From Natronobacterium texcoconense (GTDB taxonomy: Archaea; Halobacteriota; Halobacteria; Halobacteriales; Natrialbaceae): DNA of 64,000 bases. The translations under genes were made by a program, and so were the position numbers. Under the pieces are notes generated by a model. The model was not told the DNA's origin, did no database searches, and saw only the letters and a program-made list of their open reading frames with translations. The stretch lies in assembly GCF_900104065.1 (NCBI RefSeq), contig NZ_FNLC01000001.1, positions 1,394,396 to 1,458,395 on the forward strand. Reading direction: 5' to 3'. Every line of letters starts with the position of its first letter. The stretch's first letter is position 1. This document shows, piece after piece, positions 9,476 to 17,711 of the stretch.

Positions 9476-9730
9476 TTACTCGATCACAGCATCCTCTCGA
9501 AGACGGTATTCGTACTGTATCTGCCCTCGAGAGACGCTTTGACGAACCACATCATCGTGGCGATTCATATCGGACAACACGCTAGATGCCCCGCCGTTCG
9601 AGATCGTGTACCCGATTTCGTCCGAGCTCGTCAAGGCGCTACTCACATCGTGAGCGTCCATCCAGTCGCCGGTTTTGAGAACGCGCGCTACCCGCTCCCG
9701 CCACGTATCTTTGGGAATTCGACGACTCAT
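9476..9730 (-). CDS. Small winged-helix-like protein next to the restriction enzyme
   Basis: This 84-aa protein begins MSRRIPKDTWRERVARVL and contains WMDAHDVSSALTSSD and ASSVLSDMNRHDDVVRQS. It reads like a helix-turn-helix followed by a wing ending YEYRL. On the minus strand a TATA-like ACTTATAGG lies about 27 bp before the ATG, which fits a leaderless transcript. It is convergent with the restriction-modification gene, with 9 bp between the stops. It could be a DNA-binding regulator of that gene or an unrelated haloarchaeal small protein; the fold is inferred from pattern only. Confidence 0.65.
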   Translation of the reverse strand: MSRRIPKDTWRERVARVLKTGDWMDAHDVSSALTSSDEIGYTISNGGASSVLSDMNRHDDVVRQSVSRGQIQYEYRLREDAVIE

Positions 9731-9922
9731 GATACGAAATCAACATCTTTTGCCTATAAGTGTTCCGGGGAAGAAGATATAGGAATCCGATCAATCGCGC
9801 TCGAGTGCTGGTAACGGCCGTATGATTCCTCTTACTTCCGTCGGCCCGTCCAAAAGAGTCGTTAGATGAATCCACGACGGCTGCAGTCGTGAATCGATGC
9901 GATACCCGAGTCGGTAGATCCG

Positions 9923-11836
9923 TCAGCGATCCTTATCGGACTTCGATTGCGCTCGTTTCGATTCCGAACGCTCGTCGGGACTCCGCCCTCGAGCCAGATT
10001 CACACCCACGGCAAGCCCGTCTCGAGTCGGATCGGCGGCACCCGTATACCCTGTCTCGTCGATCGCCATGACCTGGACGTTCCCCTGGTCGTCGGGGTCG
10101 TCGGCCCACGGCTGACCGCGTGCCTCGCCGTACTCGCGGGCTGCTTCTGGGACGCCCTCCTCCCACATGACGTCGAAGTCCCGGGCGCTGAAGATCGTCG
10201 GCTCGAGCAAGGCGTCGAGTGGCTCGAGGCCGTAAACCAGGTGGTGGAGGATGGCTTGCTGGGTGCTGGTGATGATCATGAATCCGCCCGGTGATCCGGC
10301 GGTGAAGATCGGCTCGCCGTCGCGGAAGGTGATCGTCGGACTCATGCTACTCAGCGGCCGCTTTCGGGGCTGAACCTGGTTCGGTCCGCCGGGTTCGAAG
10401 TCGAAGTCCGTCAACTCGTTGTTGAGCATGAACCCGCGTCCGGGAACCATCGTTCCGGAGCCCATGAGCTGTTCGATGGTCGTCGTGTAGGAGACGACGT
10501 TACCGTGTCTGTCGGCGGTCGTGAAGTGAGCGGTCGCGCCGGCCGGTTCGGACTGCCCCGTCGCCCAGTCGGGGGTGAACCGCTCCGGCGCACCCGCCGG
10601 CACGCCCGGCGGGACCTCTTCGCCGGCCGCGTAGTCGGCGATGGTGCTCTCGAGGTCGATCCGGCTGGCACGCTGACGGAGGTAGTCGTCGTCCAGCAGG
10701 CCCTCGACGGGGACGTCCACGAACTCGGGGTCGCCCATATACTGGTCGCGGTCGGCCCAGGCGACGCGATTGGCCTCGGCGATGAGGTGGTACTTCTCGG
10801 GCGCGCGGAGGTCGTACTCCTCGACGTCGAGGAACTCGAGCATCCGCGTGATCATCGCGACCGTCGTCGGGCCCGACGTCGGCACGGGCTGGCCGACGAT
10901 CTCGAAGTCGTAGGCCTCCTTTCGCACCGGTTCGTCGATCGTCACCGAGTACTCGGCGAGGTCGCGCTCGTCGATGCCGGGGCCGCCCTCGAGTCCCTCG
11001 ACGGTAGCGGCGATGTCGCGAGCAATTGCCCCCTCGTAGAAGACGTCACGGCCGCCGCGAGCGATCAACTCGAGCGTCTCCGCGAAGTCCTCGTTGACGA
11101 GCGTGTCGCCGGGCTGGGGGACGTTGCCGTTCTCGTCGAGGAAGACCTCGCGTGCCGCGTCGTTGAACCTGTCCAGGTTCTCCGCGATCTGTTCGGAGAG
11201 GTATTCGTCGACGGTGAAGCCGCCGGCGGCGAGCTGAATCGCGGGCCGGAGCAATCGCTGTCTTGGCCTGGAGCCGAACCGTTCGCGGGCCGTCTCGAGG
11301 CCGTCGAGCGTGCCGGGGACGCCGATGGCTTCGCTGCGCTGGATAGCCTCGTCGAACTCTCGTGGCTCCCCGTCGTCGAGGAACATCTCCGGGTGGGCGT
11401 CGCGGGGTGCGCGTTCGCGGCTGTTGATGCAGTGGACGCTGTCGGAGTCCGCGTCGTAGACGACCATGAATCCGCCGCCACCGATACCGGAGGCCTGCGG
11501 GGAGACCACGTTCAACACGTACTGGACCGTGACGGCGGCGTCGATCGCGTTCCCACCTTCGGCGAGGATGCGTGCGCCGGCGGCCGACGCGCGTGGATCC
11601 TCCGACGAAACCATGCCGTCCGCCGCGGTGACCTGTCGGCCACAGTCGAACGATGGGTGCGAACAGTCGACCCCGTCCAGGTCGGCCGTGGCGAGATCCG
11701 TCGGCGGTTCCGACGCGACCGTCTGCGTTCCAAGCGAGAGCGCCCCGGCGCTCGCTCCCGTCGCTGCGAGGAATCGTCGTCGACTGAAACGTCCGGTTTC
11801 GTATCTGTCGTCCGGCGATGACGAGTGTCGTGTCAT
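9923..11836 (-). CDS. ggt: Gamma-glutamyltransferase, Tat-exported
   Basis: This 637-aa Ntn-hydrolase would transfer or hydrolyse gamma-glutamyl groups outside the cell. A twin-arginine signal, SRRRFLAATGASAG, lies at residues 18-31. The heavy-subunit region follows (GGNAIDAAVTVQYVLNVV, GIGGGGFMVVYD). The self-cleavage and catalytic Thr is expected at residue 435 in GATAHFTTAD, where the usual second Thr is Ala. Oxyanion-hole motif PLSSMSPTI and GSPGG lie in the light chain. I start at the ATG at 11836, which puts the RR motif near residue 19; the longer frame adds residues that would disrupt the signal. Extracellular glutamyl-peptide scavenging or glutathione-analogue breakdown are both possible. 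Confidence 0.92.
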   Translation of the reverse strand: MTRHSSSPDDRYETGRFSRRRFLAATGASAGALSLGTQTVASEPPTDLATADLDGVDCSHPSFDCGRQVTAADGMVSSEDPRASAAGARILAEGGNAIDAAVTVQYVLNVVSPQASGIGGGGFMVVYDADSDSVHCINSRERAPRDAHPEMFLDDGEPREFDEAIQRSEAIGVPGTLDGLETARERFGSRPRQRLLRPAIQLAAGGFTVDEYLSEQIAENLDRFNDAAREVFLDENGNVPQPGDTLVNEDFAETLELIARGGRDVFYEGAIARDIAATVEGLEGGPGIDERDLAEYSVTIDEPVRKEAYDFEIVGQPVPTSGPTTVAMITRMLEFLDVEEYDLRAPEKYHLIAEANRVAWADRDQYMGDPEFVDVPVEGLLDDDYLRQRASRIDLESTIADYAAGEEVPPGVPAGAPERFTPDWATGQSEPAGATAHFTTADRHGNVVSYTTTIEQLMGSGTMVPGRGFMLNNELTDFDFEPGGPNQVQPRKRPLSSMSPTITFRDGEPIFTAGSPGGFMIITSTQQAILHHLVYGLEPLDALLEPTIFSARDFDVMWEEGVPEAAREYGEARGQPWADDPDDQGNVQVMAIDETGYTGAADPTRDGLAVGVNLARGRSPDERSESKRAQSKSDKDR

Positions 11837-12053
11837 AGAGGACACCAGTGGCTCTACCGAAATCGAGAAAAGGTTTTCTCGGAAATCCGTGTCTTTCACG
11901 CGCTACAACCACATATACGGTGGGAATACTGCAGCAACGGACGCTTATTTCGAGAGTTCTGAAGCAGAGTACAACGAGCCGGTTGGCTTCGCCGACTCGG
12001 ACGAGTAGCGACCAAGAGTAACCCTTTTGCAACCCCCACACACACGTCCGAGT

Positions 12054-12380
12054 ATGAGTCAGGATTGGCCAGTCGACCCCGACGGGGAGGAAGGCAGCGA
12101 GGGGATGCGAAAGTACGACATGCGTATCATCGCGGACAAGGTCGACGAGGAAGAGGACTTCCCGATGGTCGTCTCCGAGTTCGTCGAAGAGTACGGCGAC
12201 CACCCGATCCGGATCAACCACGAGGAAGTCGTCGCAATGCGCGAAATCTTCGAGTACGTCGACGCCGAGGAGTTCGAAGAGATTCTCGACATGCACAAGG
12301 CCGTCGGAGCGGCGATGCGCGAGGGGAACTTCTGGAAGTACCACCCGCAGGGTGAGGATCCGGAAAAGGTTCCAGCCTGA
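12054..12380 (+). CDS. DUF5785-type haloarchaeal protein
   Basis: This 108-aa acidic protein begins MSQDWPVDPDGEEG and contains MRIIADKVDEEEDFPM and GNFWKYHPQGEDPEKV. It resembles the small conserved haloarchaeal family known as DUF5785, whose function is unknown. The ATG at 12054 was chosen over an upstream in-frame one because the family-like sequence starts here. It has no signal peptide or membrane segment. The next gene, GTP cyclohydrolase III, starts 88 bp downstream on the same strand. Confidence 0.75.
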   Translation: MSQDWPVDPDGEEGSEGMRKYDMRIIADKVDEEEDFPMVVSEFVEEYGDHPIRINHEEVVAMREIFEYVDAEEFEEILDMHKAVGAAMREGNFWKYHPQGEDPEKVPA

Positions 12381-12468
12381 GAAACCGACACGCGAACCGA
12401 CTCGTTTTCCCATCACGAATCTGGATTACGTATCACTTATACTACGGGCGTCGGAAGATTCGGCTACA

Positions 12469-13236
12469 GTGACTAACACGCAGGTTACGCTCCTCCAGAT
12501 CGACAACTACGGCCCGTGGACCGTAACGCCCGAACCGAGGCGAGAGGCCGATCTCCAGACGCTGCAATCGCGACTCTACGCCGACGTCTCCCAGTTCGTC
12601 GGGAACCGCGGCGGCTACACGTTCTTCACGCGATTCGACAACATGATCGCCGTCACGAACGGCCTCGACCTCGAGGACCATCGAGTCCTCCAGGAATCGA
12701 TCGGGAACCGCTACCCCGTGACGCTGAGTCTCGGCGTCGCGACCGGTACGGACCCCGTCCACGCGCTGTCCGATGCGACGACCCGCCTCCAGGAGGCCGG
12801 CAGCGCCCAGGACGAGGACCGCCGTGAGTGTCTCGAGGGCCGGATCATCGAGGACGACCATCGGACCGACGAGGACGTCCAGATCGCACATTTCGACGTG
12901 ATCAACGCGACTGGCAACTACACGGACGAACTCAACGCCTTCGACACGTTCATCGAAATCGAACAGGGGTATGCCGAACTCATGCGACACATGCGCTATG
13001 CCCACGACAGTCTCTCCTTCTTCGTCGGCGGCGACAACGTGATCGTCGTCTGTCCAGACCTTGGATACGACGAGTACGAGGAGGCGATCGGCCACGTCGA
13101 GGAGGCCGTCGACGTCAGCCTTCAGGTCGGCGTCGGGCGTGGAAAGAGCGCCCACGACGCCGGGTTCGCGGCGAAACACGCCCTCGAGACCTGTCGGGCC
13201 GACGGGACGCGAGTCGAACTCGAGTGGGAGTCCTGA
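12469..13236 (+). CDS. gch3: GTP cyclohydrolase III
   Basis: This 255-aa protein starts with GTG (VTNTQVTLLQIDNYGPWTVTP) and contains two related nucleotide-cyclase-like halves, with GGYTFFTRFDNMIAVTNG in the first and FFVGGDNVIVVCPD in the second. The family opens the GTP imidazole ring to give a formylamino-pyrimidine, the first step of archaeal riboflavin/F420 and folate-like cofactor synthesis. The open frame extends 39 codons upstream, but only the part from 12469 matches the family. An AT-rich stretch with CTTATAC lies about 32 bp before the GTG. The N-terminal DNYGPWT signature is diagnostic. Confidence 0.92.
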   Translation: MTNTQVTLLQIDNYGPWTVTPEPRREADLQTLQSRLYADVSQFVGNRGGYTFFTRFDNMIAVTNGLDLEDHRVLQESIGNRYPVTLSLGVATGTDPVHALSDATTRLQEAGSAQDEDRRECLEGRIIEDDHRTDEDVQIAHFDVINATGNYTDELNAFDTFIEIEQGYAELMRHMRYAHDSLSFFVGGDNVIVVCPDLGYDEYEEAIGHVEEAVDVSLQVGVGRGKSAHDAGFAAKHALETCRADGTRVELEWES

Positions 13237-13338
13237 GAGCGACCCGCTCTGTACGCTCCCGAACCGAGAATCTTCGCCAGCGACGCGCTTAAACGTGCCG
13301 GAGGTAGTTTTTAGCCGGTCTATCGCTAGTATTCCTGT

Positions 13339-13968
13339 ATGGAATCGGAACTGTCGGTCAAAGACGTCCTGACCAACGAATACGTTGGGGTCAGCGAATC
13401 CGATACCGTCCTGGATACGGTAACCGTCATGCGCGAGGAGCGTGCGGGCTCTGCGCTCGTCGTTCGCGGCACCGATCCGGTCGGGATCATCACCGAGTGG
13501 GACGTGCTCGGGCTCGTGGCCGACGAGGAAGACCCGGCCGAAACGACCGTCGAGGACGTCATGACGACACCGGTCATCACCGTCTCACCGGATCGATCGC
13601 TCACCGATGCTGCGAACGTCATGGGTCGGGAGAACATCCGCAACCTCGTCGTCGAGAACGCCGCCGACGAAGAGGTCCTCGGGCTGGTCACCCAGCGCGA
13701 CGTCATCGCCGCCGCTGGCTCTTTCCAGGCGACAGTGACCCCGCCGCGCTCGAGCGGGCTGGGAGCCGACGCCGAGGCCGAACCGGGGAGCGGCGACCTT
13801 ACCCGCGATCCACACTTGGGGAACAACGAGAACGTCGACTCGGAAGTTCACCCGAACGGTGGCGACGAGTACACGACCCAGGGCGTCTGCGAGGCGTGTG
13901 GATCGCTCGCGGACTCGCTGTGGGAGTCGAACGGCCAGCTCATCTGCGCCGACTGTCGAACGGTGTGA
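13339..13968 (+). CDS. CBS-pair protein with C-terminal zinc ribbon
   Basis: This 209-aa protein has two CBS repeats: residues about 8-60 (ERAGSALVV, GIITEWDVLGLV) and 70-125 (VEDVMTTPVITVSPD, LGLVTQRDVIAAAG). A flexible acidic linker follows, then a C-terminal treble-clef-like zinc site with CEACG and CADC. CBS pairs usually bind adenosyl ligands and act as sensors, and the zinc ribbon may bind nucleic acid or a partner. The same layout is seen in other haloarchaea. There is no enzymatic domain. It lies upstream of pgk on the same strand with a 90-bp gap, so a shared transcript is possible but not shown. Confidence 0.88.
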   Translation: MESELSVKDVLTNEYVGVSESDTVLDTVTVMREERAGSALVVRGTDPVGIITEWDVLGLVADEEDPAETTVEDVMTTPVITVSPDRSLTDAANVMGRENIRNLVVENAADEEVLGLVTQRDVIAAAGSFQATVTPPRSSGLGADAEAEPGSGDLTRDPHLGNNENVDSEVHPNGGDEYTTQGVCEACGSLADSLWESNGQLICADCRTV

Positions 13969-14057
13969 CCGGCTCTCGCGTTTCCGTCGCCGACTGTCGT
14001 CGGACCGACCACTCCGATAGAAAGACCTTTCGGGGGCGGCGGTGGATTTGATCGACA

Positions 14058-15278
14058 ATGATCGATACCCTCGACGACCTGGACGTCGAAGGGACCACCA
14101 TCGGTGTCCGCGTCGACGTCAACAGTCCGATCGACGACGGGTCCCTCGCCGACGACGCCCGACTTCGGGCCCACGTCGACACGCTCTCGGAACTGCTCGA
14201 GCGTGGCGGTCGGGTCGCCGTCCTCGCCCACCAGGGCCGGCCGGGAGGCGACGAGTTCGTCTCGCTGGAGTCTCACGCCGACCGGCTTGCCGAACTGCTC
14301 GATCGGCCCGTCGACTACGTCGACGCGACGTTCACCGAGGCCGCTCGCGAGGCGGTCCGGTCCCTCGAGAACGGTGAGTGTCTCGTCCTCGAGAACACCC
14401 GCTTCTACAGCGAGGAGTACATGGAGTTCGACCCCGAGCGGGCCGCACGGACGCATCTCGTCGAAGGTCTCGCGCCCGTACTCGACGCCTACGTCAACGA
14501 CGCGTTCGCGGCGGCTCACCGCTCGCAGCCGTCGCTGGTCGGCTTCCCGACCGTGTTGCCCGGCTACGCCGGTCGCGTCATGGAGGCCGAACTCGACGTG
14601 CTCGGCTCGATCGAGGAGACGCCCGAACCGCGGGTCTACGTCATCGGCGGCGCGAAAGTCTCTGACTCGATCGACGTCGCCTGGAGCGTCCTCGAGAAGG
14701 GGCTGGCCGATCACGTCCTCACGGCGGGTGTCGTCGGCAACGTCTTCCTCATCGCCGACGGCGTCGATCTGGGCGATGCGAGTTCTGATTTCATCTACGA
14801 CCAGGGCTACTGGGACGAGATCGACCGCGCCACGGACTTGCTCGACGCCTACGGCGACCGGATCGCGCTACCCCGCGACGTCGCCGTCGAGCGGGACGGC
14901 TCCCGCAAGGAAATCGGTGTCAACGCGTTGCCGCCACAGGAAACGGAGGCAGCCATGGACGTCGGCGATTCGACGCTTACCTACTACCAGCGGATCCTGT
15001 CGGACGCCGGAACGGTCATCCTCAACGGGCCAGCGGGCGTCTTCGAGGACGACCTGTTCGAACGAGGCACACGGGAGCTGTACGAGGCCGCGACCGCGGT
15101 CCCGACAAGTATCGTCGGCGGCGGCGACACGGCTGCAGCCCTGCGACGTCTCGGCGTCGAGGGCTTCACCCACGTCAGCACCGGTGGCGGTGCAGCCTTG
15201 CGGATGCTCACCGCCGAATCGCTTCCTGCCGTAACTGCCCTCGAGACCGACACCGAGAATGGCGGCACCGACGATTGA
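14058..15278 (+). CDS. pgk: Phosphoglycerate kinase
   Basis: This 406-aa glycolytic/gluconeogenic kinase interconverts 1,3-bisphosphoglycerate and 3-phosphoglycerate. Substrate-binding motifs are RVDVNSPIDDG at the N-terminus and HQGRPGGDEF. The hinge region NDAFAAAHRSQPS is present, and the nucleotide-binding C-lobe has GGAKVSDSID, NGPAGVFE and the P-loop-like GGGDTAAALRR. Its length is usual. The last 20 bp overlap the start of the acetyltransferase gene, so the two are probably co-transcribed. Confidence 0.97.
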   Translation: MIDTLDDLDVEGTTIGVRVDVNSPIDDGSLADDARLRAHVDTLSELLERGGRVAVLAHQGRPGGDEFVSLESHADRLAELLDRPVDYVDATFTEAAREAVRSLENGECLVLENTRFYSEEYMEFDPERAARTHLVEGLAPVLDAYVNDAFAAAHRSQPSLVGFPTVLPGYAGRVMEAELDVLGSIEETPEPRVYVIGGAKVSDSIDVAWSVLEKGLADHVLTAGVVGNVFLIADGVDLGDASSDFIYDQGYWDEIDRATDLLDAYGDRIALPRDVAVERDGSRKEIGVNALPPQETEAAMDVGDSTLTYYQRILSDAGTVILNGPAGVFEDDLFERGTRELYEAATAVPTSIVGGGDTAAALRRLGVEGFTHVSTGGGAALRMLTAESLPAVTALETDTENGGTDD

Positions 15279-15768
15279 GATCGAACCCGCGACGGCGGAC
15301 GAAATCGACGCAGTGACGAAACTGTGGGTGCGACTCGCCCGGGACCAGCGCCAGTACGACTCGTACGTTCGCGCCGACGAGAACCGGGAGACGATGCGGG
15401 AGACGCTCGCAGCCCACGCTGCAAGCGGCGGACTACTCGTCGCCCGCGACGACGGCGCTCTCGTCGGGTTCGTTTCGTTCTCGATCGAACGCGGAACCAT
15501 CGAACTCGACGCCACTCGAGGAACGCTCTCGAACCTGTACGTCGAGCCAGCCTACCGCGAGCACGGCGTCGGTACCGCCTTGCTCGAGCGAGCGGAAGCT
15601 ACGCTCGCGGAGCAAGACGTCGACGTGATGATCCTCGAGGTGATGAGCGACAACGAGACCGCGCGCCGGTTCTACCGTGACCGTGGCTACGAGACGTTTC
15701 GCGTGACGATGGAGCGGTCGCTCGAGGATCGGTCGCAAAACGATACACACTCAAAGGAGGAGACGTAA
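15259..15768 (+). CDS. GNAT-family N-acetyltransferase
   Basis: This 169-aa acetyl-CoA-dependent transferase has the core GNAT signature: LSNLYVEPAYREHGVGTALL, with the acetyl-CoA pyrophosphate loop REHGVGTA, followed by NETARRFYRDRGYE. The substrate cannot be predicted. The ATG lies inside the end of pgk in another frame (20-bp overlap), suggesting coupling. The gene ends 12 bp before the tRNA-Thr gene. The acidic tail ending THSKEET is typical for a haloarchaeal cytosolic enzyme. Confidence 0.9.
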   Translation: MAAPTIEIEPATADEIDAVTKLWVRLARDQRQYDSYVRADENRETMRETLAAHAASGGLLVARDDGALVGFVSFSIERGTIELDATRGTLSNLYVEPAYREHGVGTALLERAEATLAEQDVDVMILEVMSDNETARRFYRDRGYETFRVTMERSLEDRSQNDTHSKEET

Positions 15769-15780
15769 CTCACGGACGGC

Positions 15781-15854
15781 GCCAGGGGAGCATGGGCGGT
15801 TCATGCACTCGACTTGTAATCGAGACTTCCGGGGTTCAAATCCCCGCCCTGGCT
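15781..15854 (+). tRNA. tRNA-Thr (UGU anticodon)
   Basis: A full cloverleaf can be drawn. The acceptor stem is GCCAGGG/CCCTGGC, the D stem GCAT/ATGC, the anticodon stem CTCGA/TCGAG with loop CTTGTAA (anticodon TGT), and the T arm CGGGG-TTCAAAT-CCCCG, with T as discriminator base. CCA is not encoded and there is no intron. It lies 12 bp after the acetyltransferase stop. Its 3' end is the apparent source of the repeats immediately downstream. Confidence 0.96.
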
Positions 15855-16140
15855 TTCTGTCGCGAACAAATTCGTGAGCGACGACGCCAGATGGGATTTG
15901 AATCAGAGAGCAGCTTTGCTGCGACCGTGGTTCATAATCCTCGCCCTGGCTTGCTGTAACGAACGAATTCCGTGAGCGACGGTGCTAGCTGGGATTTGAA
16001 TCAGAGAGCAGCTTTGCTGCGACCGTGGTTCATAATCCCCGCCCTGGCTTGCTGTAACGAACGAATTCCGTGAGCGACGGAGCTAGCTGGATTCGAATCA
16101 GCAAGCGGCTTCGCTACGAACGTAGTTCGGCTCCCGTACT
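15855..16140 (+). repeat. Three tandem palindromic units carrying tRNA-Thr 3'-end-like sequence
   Basis: Downstream of the tRNA a unit of about 97-98 bp recurs. The tRNA tail CCCTGGC at 15847-15853 reappears at 15944-15950 and 16042-16048. Each unit ends with GGTTCATAATCC(T/C)CGCC then CTGGCTT, a near copy of the T arm and acceptor strand with one extra base in the T loop. It also contains an inverted counterpart, TGGGATTTGAATCA, so 15886-15950 and 15984-16048 form imperfect hairpins centred on AGCAGCTTTGCTGC. A third, more degenerate copy runs from 16082 to about 16136. There is no open reading frame and no integrase nearby. Confidence 0.8.
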
Positions 16141-16174
16141 TTTGACGTCGGTCCTCACCGCCGAACGGCCTGCG

Positions 16175-16633
16175 TTAGAGGTTCGTCGCGTCGTGTGGCA
16201 CCGAGACCACCGGACAGTCGGCGTTCAACAGGAGTGATTGACTAACGCTGCCGAACAGCGCCTGTCCCAGTGCTCGCCGCTTCCGGCCGCTGACGACGAT
16301 GTATTCGGCGTCGTGTTCGTCGGCGTAGGCCCTGATGACTTCGGCTGGCTCGCCGACCAGTCCGACGGCTTCGAACTCCTCGAGTCCCGGCACCTGGTTC
16401 GCGGCGTTCGTCGCGACTTCGGCTGCGTTCCGTTGAACGTTCTCGACGATTTCGTTGACGGCTCCTGCCTCTCGTGTTCGGAGTGCTTCTTCGGAGACGT
16501 CGGTGAAGTCGACGGTCGGGTCGCCGACGTGGACGACGTGTAACTCCGCGTCGTACCGGTCGGCCAGCTCCGCTGCCCGCGTGACGACCGTCACTGCCCG
16601 GTCCGATCGGTCGACTGCTGCGACGATTAGCAT
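16175..16633 (-). CDS. Universal stress protein (UspA family)
   Basis: This 152-aa single-domain protein begins MLIVAAVDRSDRAVTVV and ends with the ATP-binding UspA signature VVSGRKRRALGQALFGSVSQ, followed by CPVVSVP. The G-x2-G-x9-G(S/T) nucleotide loop is only partly matched (GRKRRALGQALFGSVS), so ATP binding is probable rather than certain. It has no neighbours in the same transcript. Stress-related signalling is the family role; the specific stimulus is unknown. Confidence 0.92.
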   Translation of the reverse strand: MLIVAAVDRSDRAVTVVTRAAELADRYDAELHVVHVGDPTVDFTDVSEEALRTREAGAVNEIVENVQRNAAEVATNAANQVPGLEEFEAVGLVGEPAEVIRAYADEHDAEYIVVSGRKRRALGQALFGSVSQSLLLNADCPVVSVPHDATNL

Positions 16634-16928
16634 ACTCGTTGTATCCGATCGTTCGGTATTATACTGGCGGGTGTGCCGATCCAGGCACCGCCCGATCGGT
16701 CCGAACCGAGACCCGCCGTTGGCTACCGAACCCCTGTTCCGTCGAATTCCGGCTTTCCAAGGGCCGCCTGAACGCCGAATACGACTACCTGAACAGTTAC
16801 ATCCATCTTAAATATAACAATATTAGCCATGTATTCTAAAACAATAAATACAATAGTGTATATTTTTGTCCACCAATGTATTTACCATACCATCAACACT
16901 GCGTTGAGGCCAGAGCGTTTATATGTGG
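16634..16928. other. AT-rich intergenic stretch upstream of the HalOD1 gene
   Basis: About 300 bp without a convincing gene. From about 16800 to 16890 it is extremely AT-rich for this genome (TAAATATAACAATATTAGCC, then ATACAATAGTGTATATTTTT). An in-frame extension of the downstream gene reaches back into it but has no family-like residues. It may hold promoters for both flanking genes; no RNA gene was recognised. Confidence 0.4.
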
Positions 16929-16948
16929 CCGGAGAAAGTCTCCGGTCA
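16917..16948 (+). promoter_or_regulatory. TATA box with palindrome between TATA and start codon
   Basis: TTTATAT at about 16918-16924 lies about 27 bp before the ATG at 16949, the spacing of a leaderless archaeal promoter. Between them GGCCGGAGA (16927-16935) and TCTCCGGTC (16939-16947) form an 8-of-9 inverted repeat with a 3-bp centre. A factor bound there would block transcription initiation, so repression is inferred. Confidence 0.5.
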
Positions 16949-17233
16949 ATGCTACTCTCAGTCGATAGTACGGATACCGACGAACTCCAATCACTCAGTT
17001 TCGAAGTCATCGCTGCGGTCGCCGAGCGAGAAGGTGTCGACCCAACCGAGATCGAACCACCGGAGTACGACGCACTCTACGAGGTCGTCAATCCCGAAGC
17101 ACTCGACTCCCTGTTTGCAACTCGAGAAAACGGAATAGAGCGGCCAACCGGACAGGTTTCGTTCCCGTTCTGTGGCTATCACGTCGTCGTGACGAGCGAG
17201 GGAGACGTCGAAGTGTCCGAAGCGGATAACTGA
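16949..17233 (+). CDS. HalOD1 output-domain protein
   Basis: This 94-aa protein reads as a stand-alone HalOD1 domain: LQSLSFEVIAAVAEREGVDP at the N-terminus, then ALYEVVNPEALDSLF, ending with FPFCGYHVVVTSEGDVEV. HalOD1 domains occur as outputs of haloarchaeal signalling proteins or alone; no biochemical activity is established that I can rely on. The ATG at 16949 was chosen over an upstream frame extension because it sits the right distance from a TATA box and starts the recognisable domain. Confidence 0.82.
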   Translation: MLLSVDSTDTDELQSLSFEVIAAVAEREGVDPTEIEPPEYDALYEVVNPEALDSLFATRENGIERPTGQVSFPFCGYHVVVTSEGDVEVSEADN

Positions 17234-17260
17234 CCTCGGCCACGGTCCGAGAAGACGGGC

Positions 17261-17659
17261 TCAGTCCCGGTGACGGTCGATTCGCTCCCGCCATTCCGAC
17301 GGCAGCGACCGGGACGTCCCCGTCTCTTCGTCGCGGACGACCTGCACGGTCCGAGCGGTCGCCGCCCGCTTCCCGTCGGCACGGATCTCGTACTCGAGCG
17401 GGAGACTCGAGGTTCCCAGTTCCGCTGGGTCGACGCCGACGGTGACGTCGTCGTCGGCCTCGATCGGTCGGACGTAGTCGATCTCGAGATTCACGAGTAC
17501 CGTTCCGACCTCGACCAGCGAGACGCCGAGAACGTCACGGAAGTACGCCTCGCGTGCCTGCTCGAGGTAGGTCGCGTAGGTCGCGTTGTTGACGTGGCCC
17601 ATGAAATCGATGTCCCGGAGTCGGACGTCGAGGTCGACCTCGTAACTGTAGTCGGCCAT
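17261..17659 (-). CDS. Acyl-CoA thioesterase (4HBT hotdog family)
   Basis: This 132-aa single hotdog protein has the YbgC/4-hydroxybenzoyl-CoA thioesterase pattern VRLRDIDFMGHVNNATYATYLEQAREAY, cited here in two pieces: RLRDIDFMGHVNN, with the catalytic Asp, and ATYLEQAREAYF. Such enzymes hydrolyse acyl-CoA thioesters; chain preference cannot be told. It ends 27 bp from the convergent HalOD1 gene and is on the same strand as the nuclease-like gene 52 bp downstream. Confidence 0.9.
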   Translation of the reverse strand: MADYSYEVDLDVRLRDIDFMGHVNNATYATYLEQAREAYFRDVLGVSLVEVGTVLVNLEIDYVRPIEADDDVTVGVDPAELGTSSLPLEYEIRADGKRAATARTVQVVRDEETGTSRSLPSEWRERIDRHRD

Positions 17660-17711
17660 GTCGGGACGGACGGAGTCGACCGCCGTATGGGTGTCGTTCT
17701 CGTATGACGGT

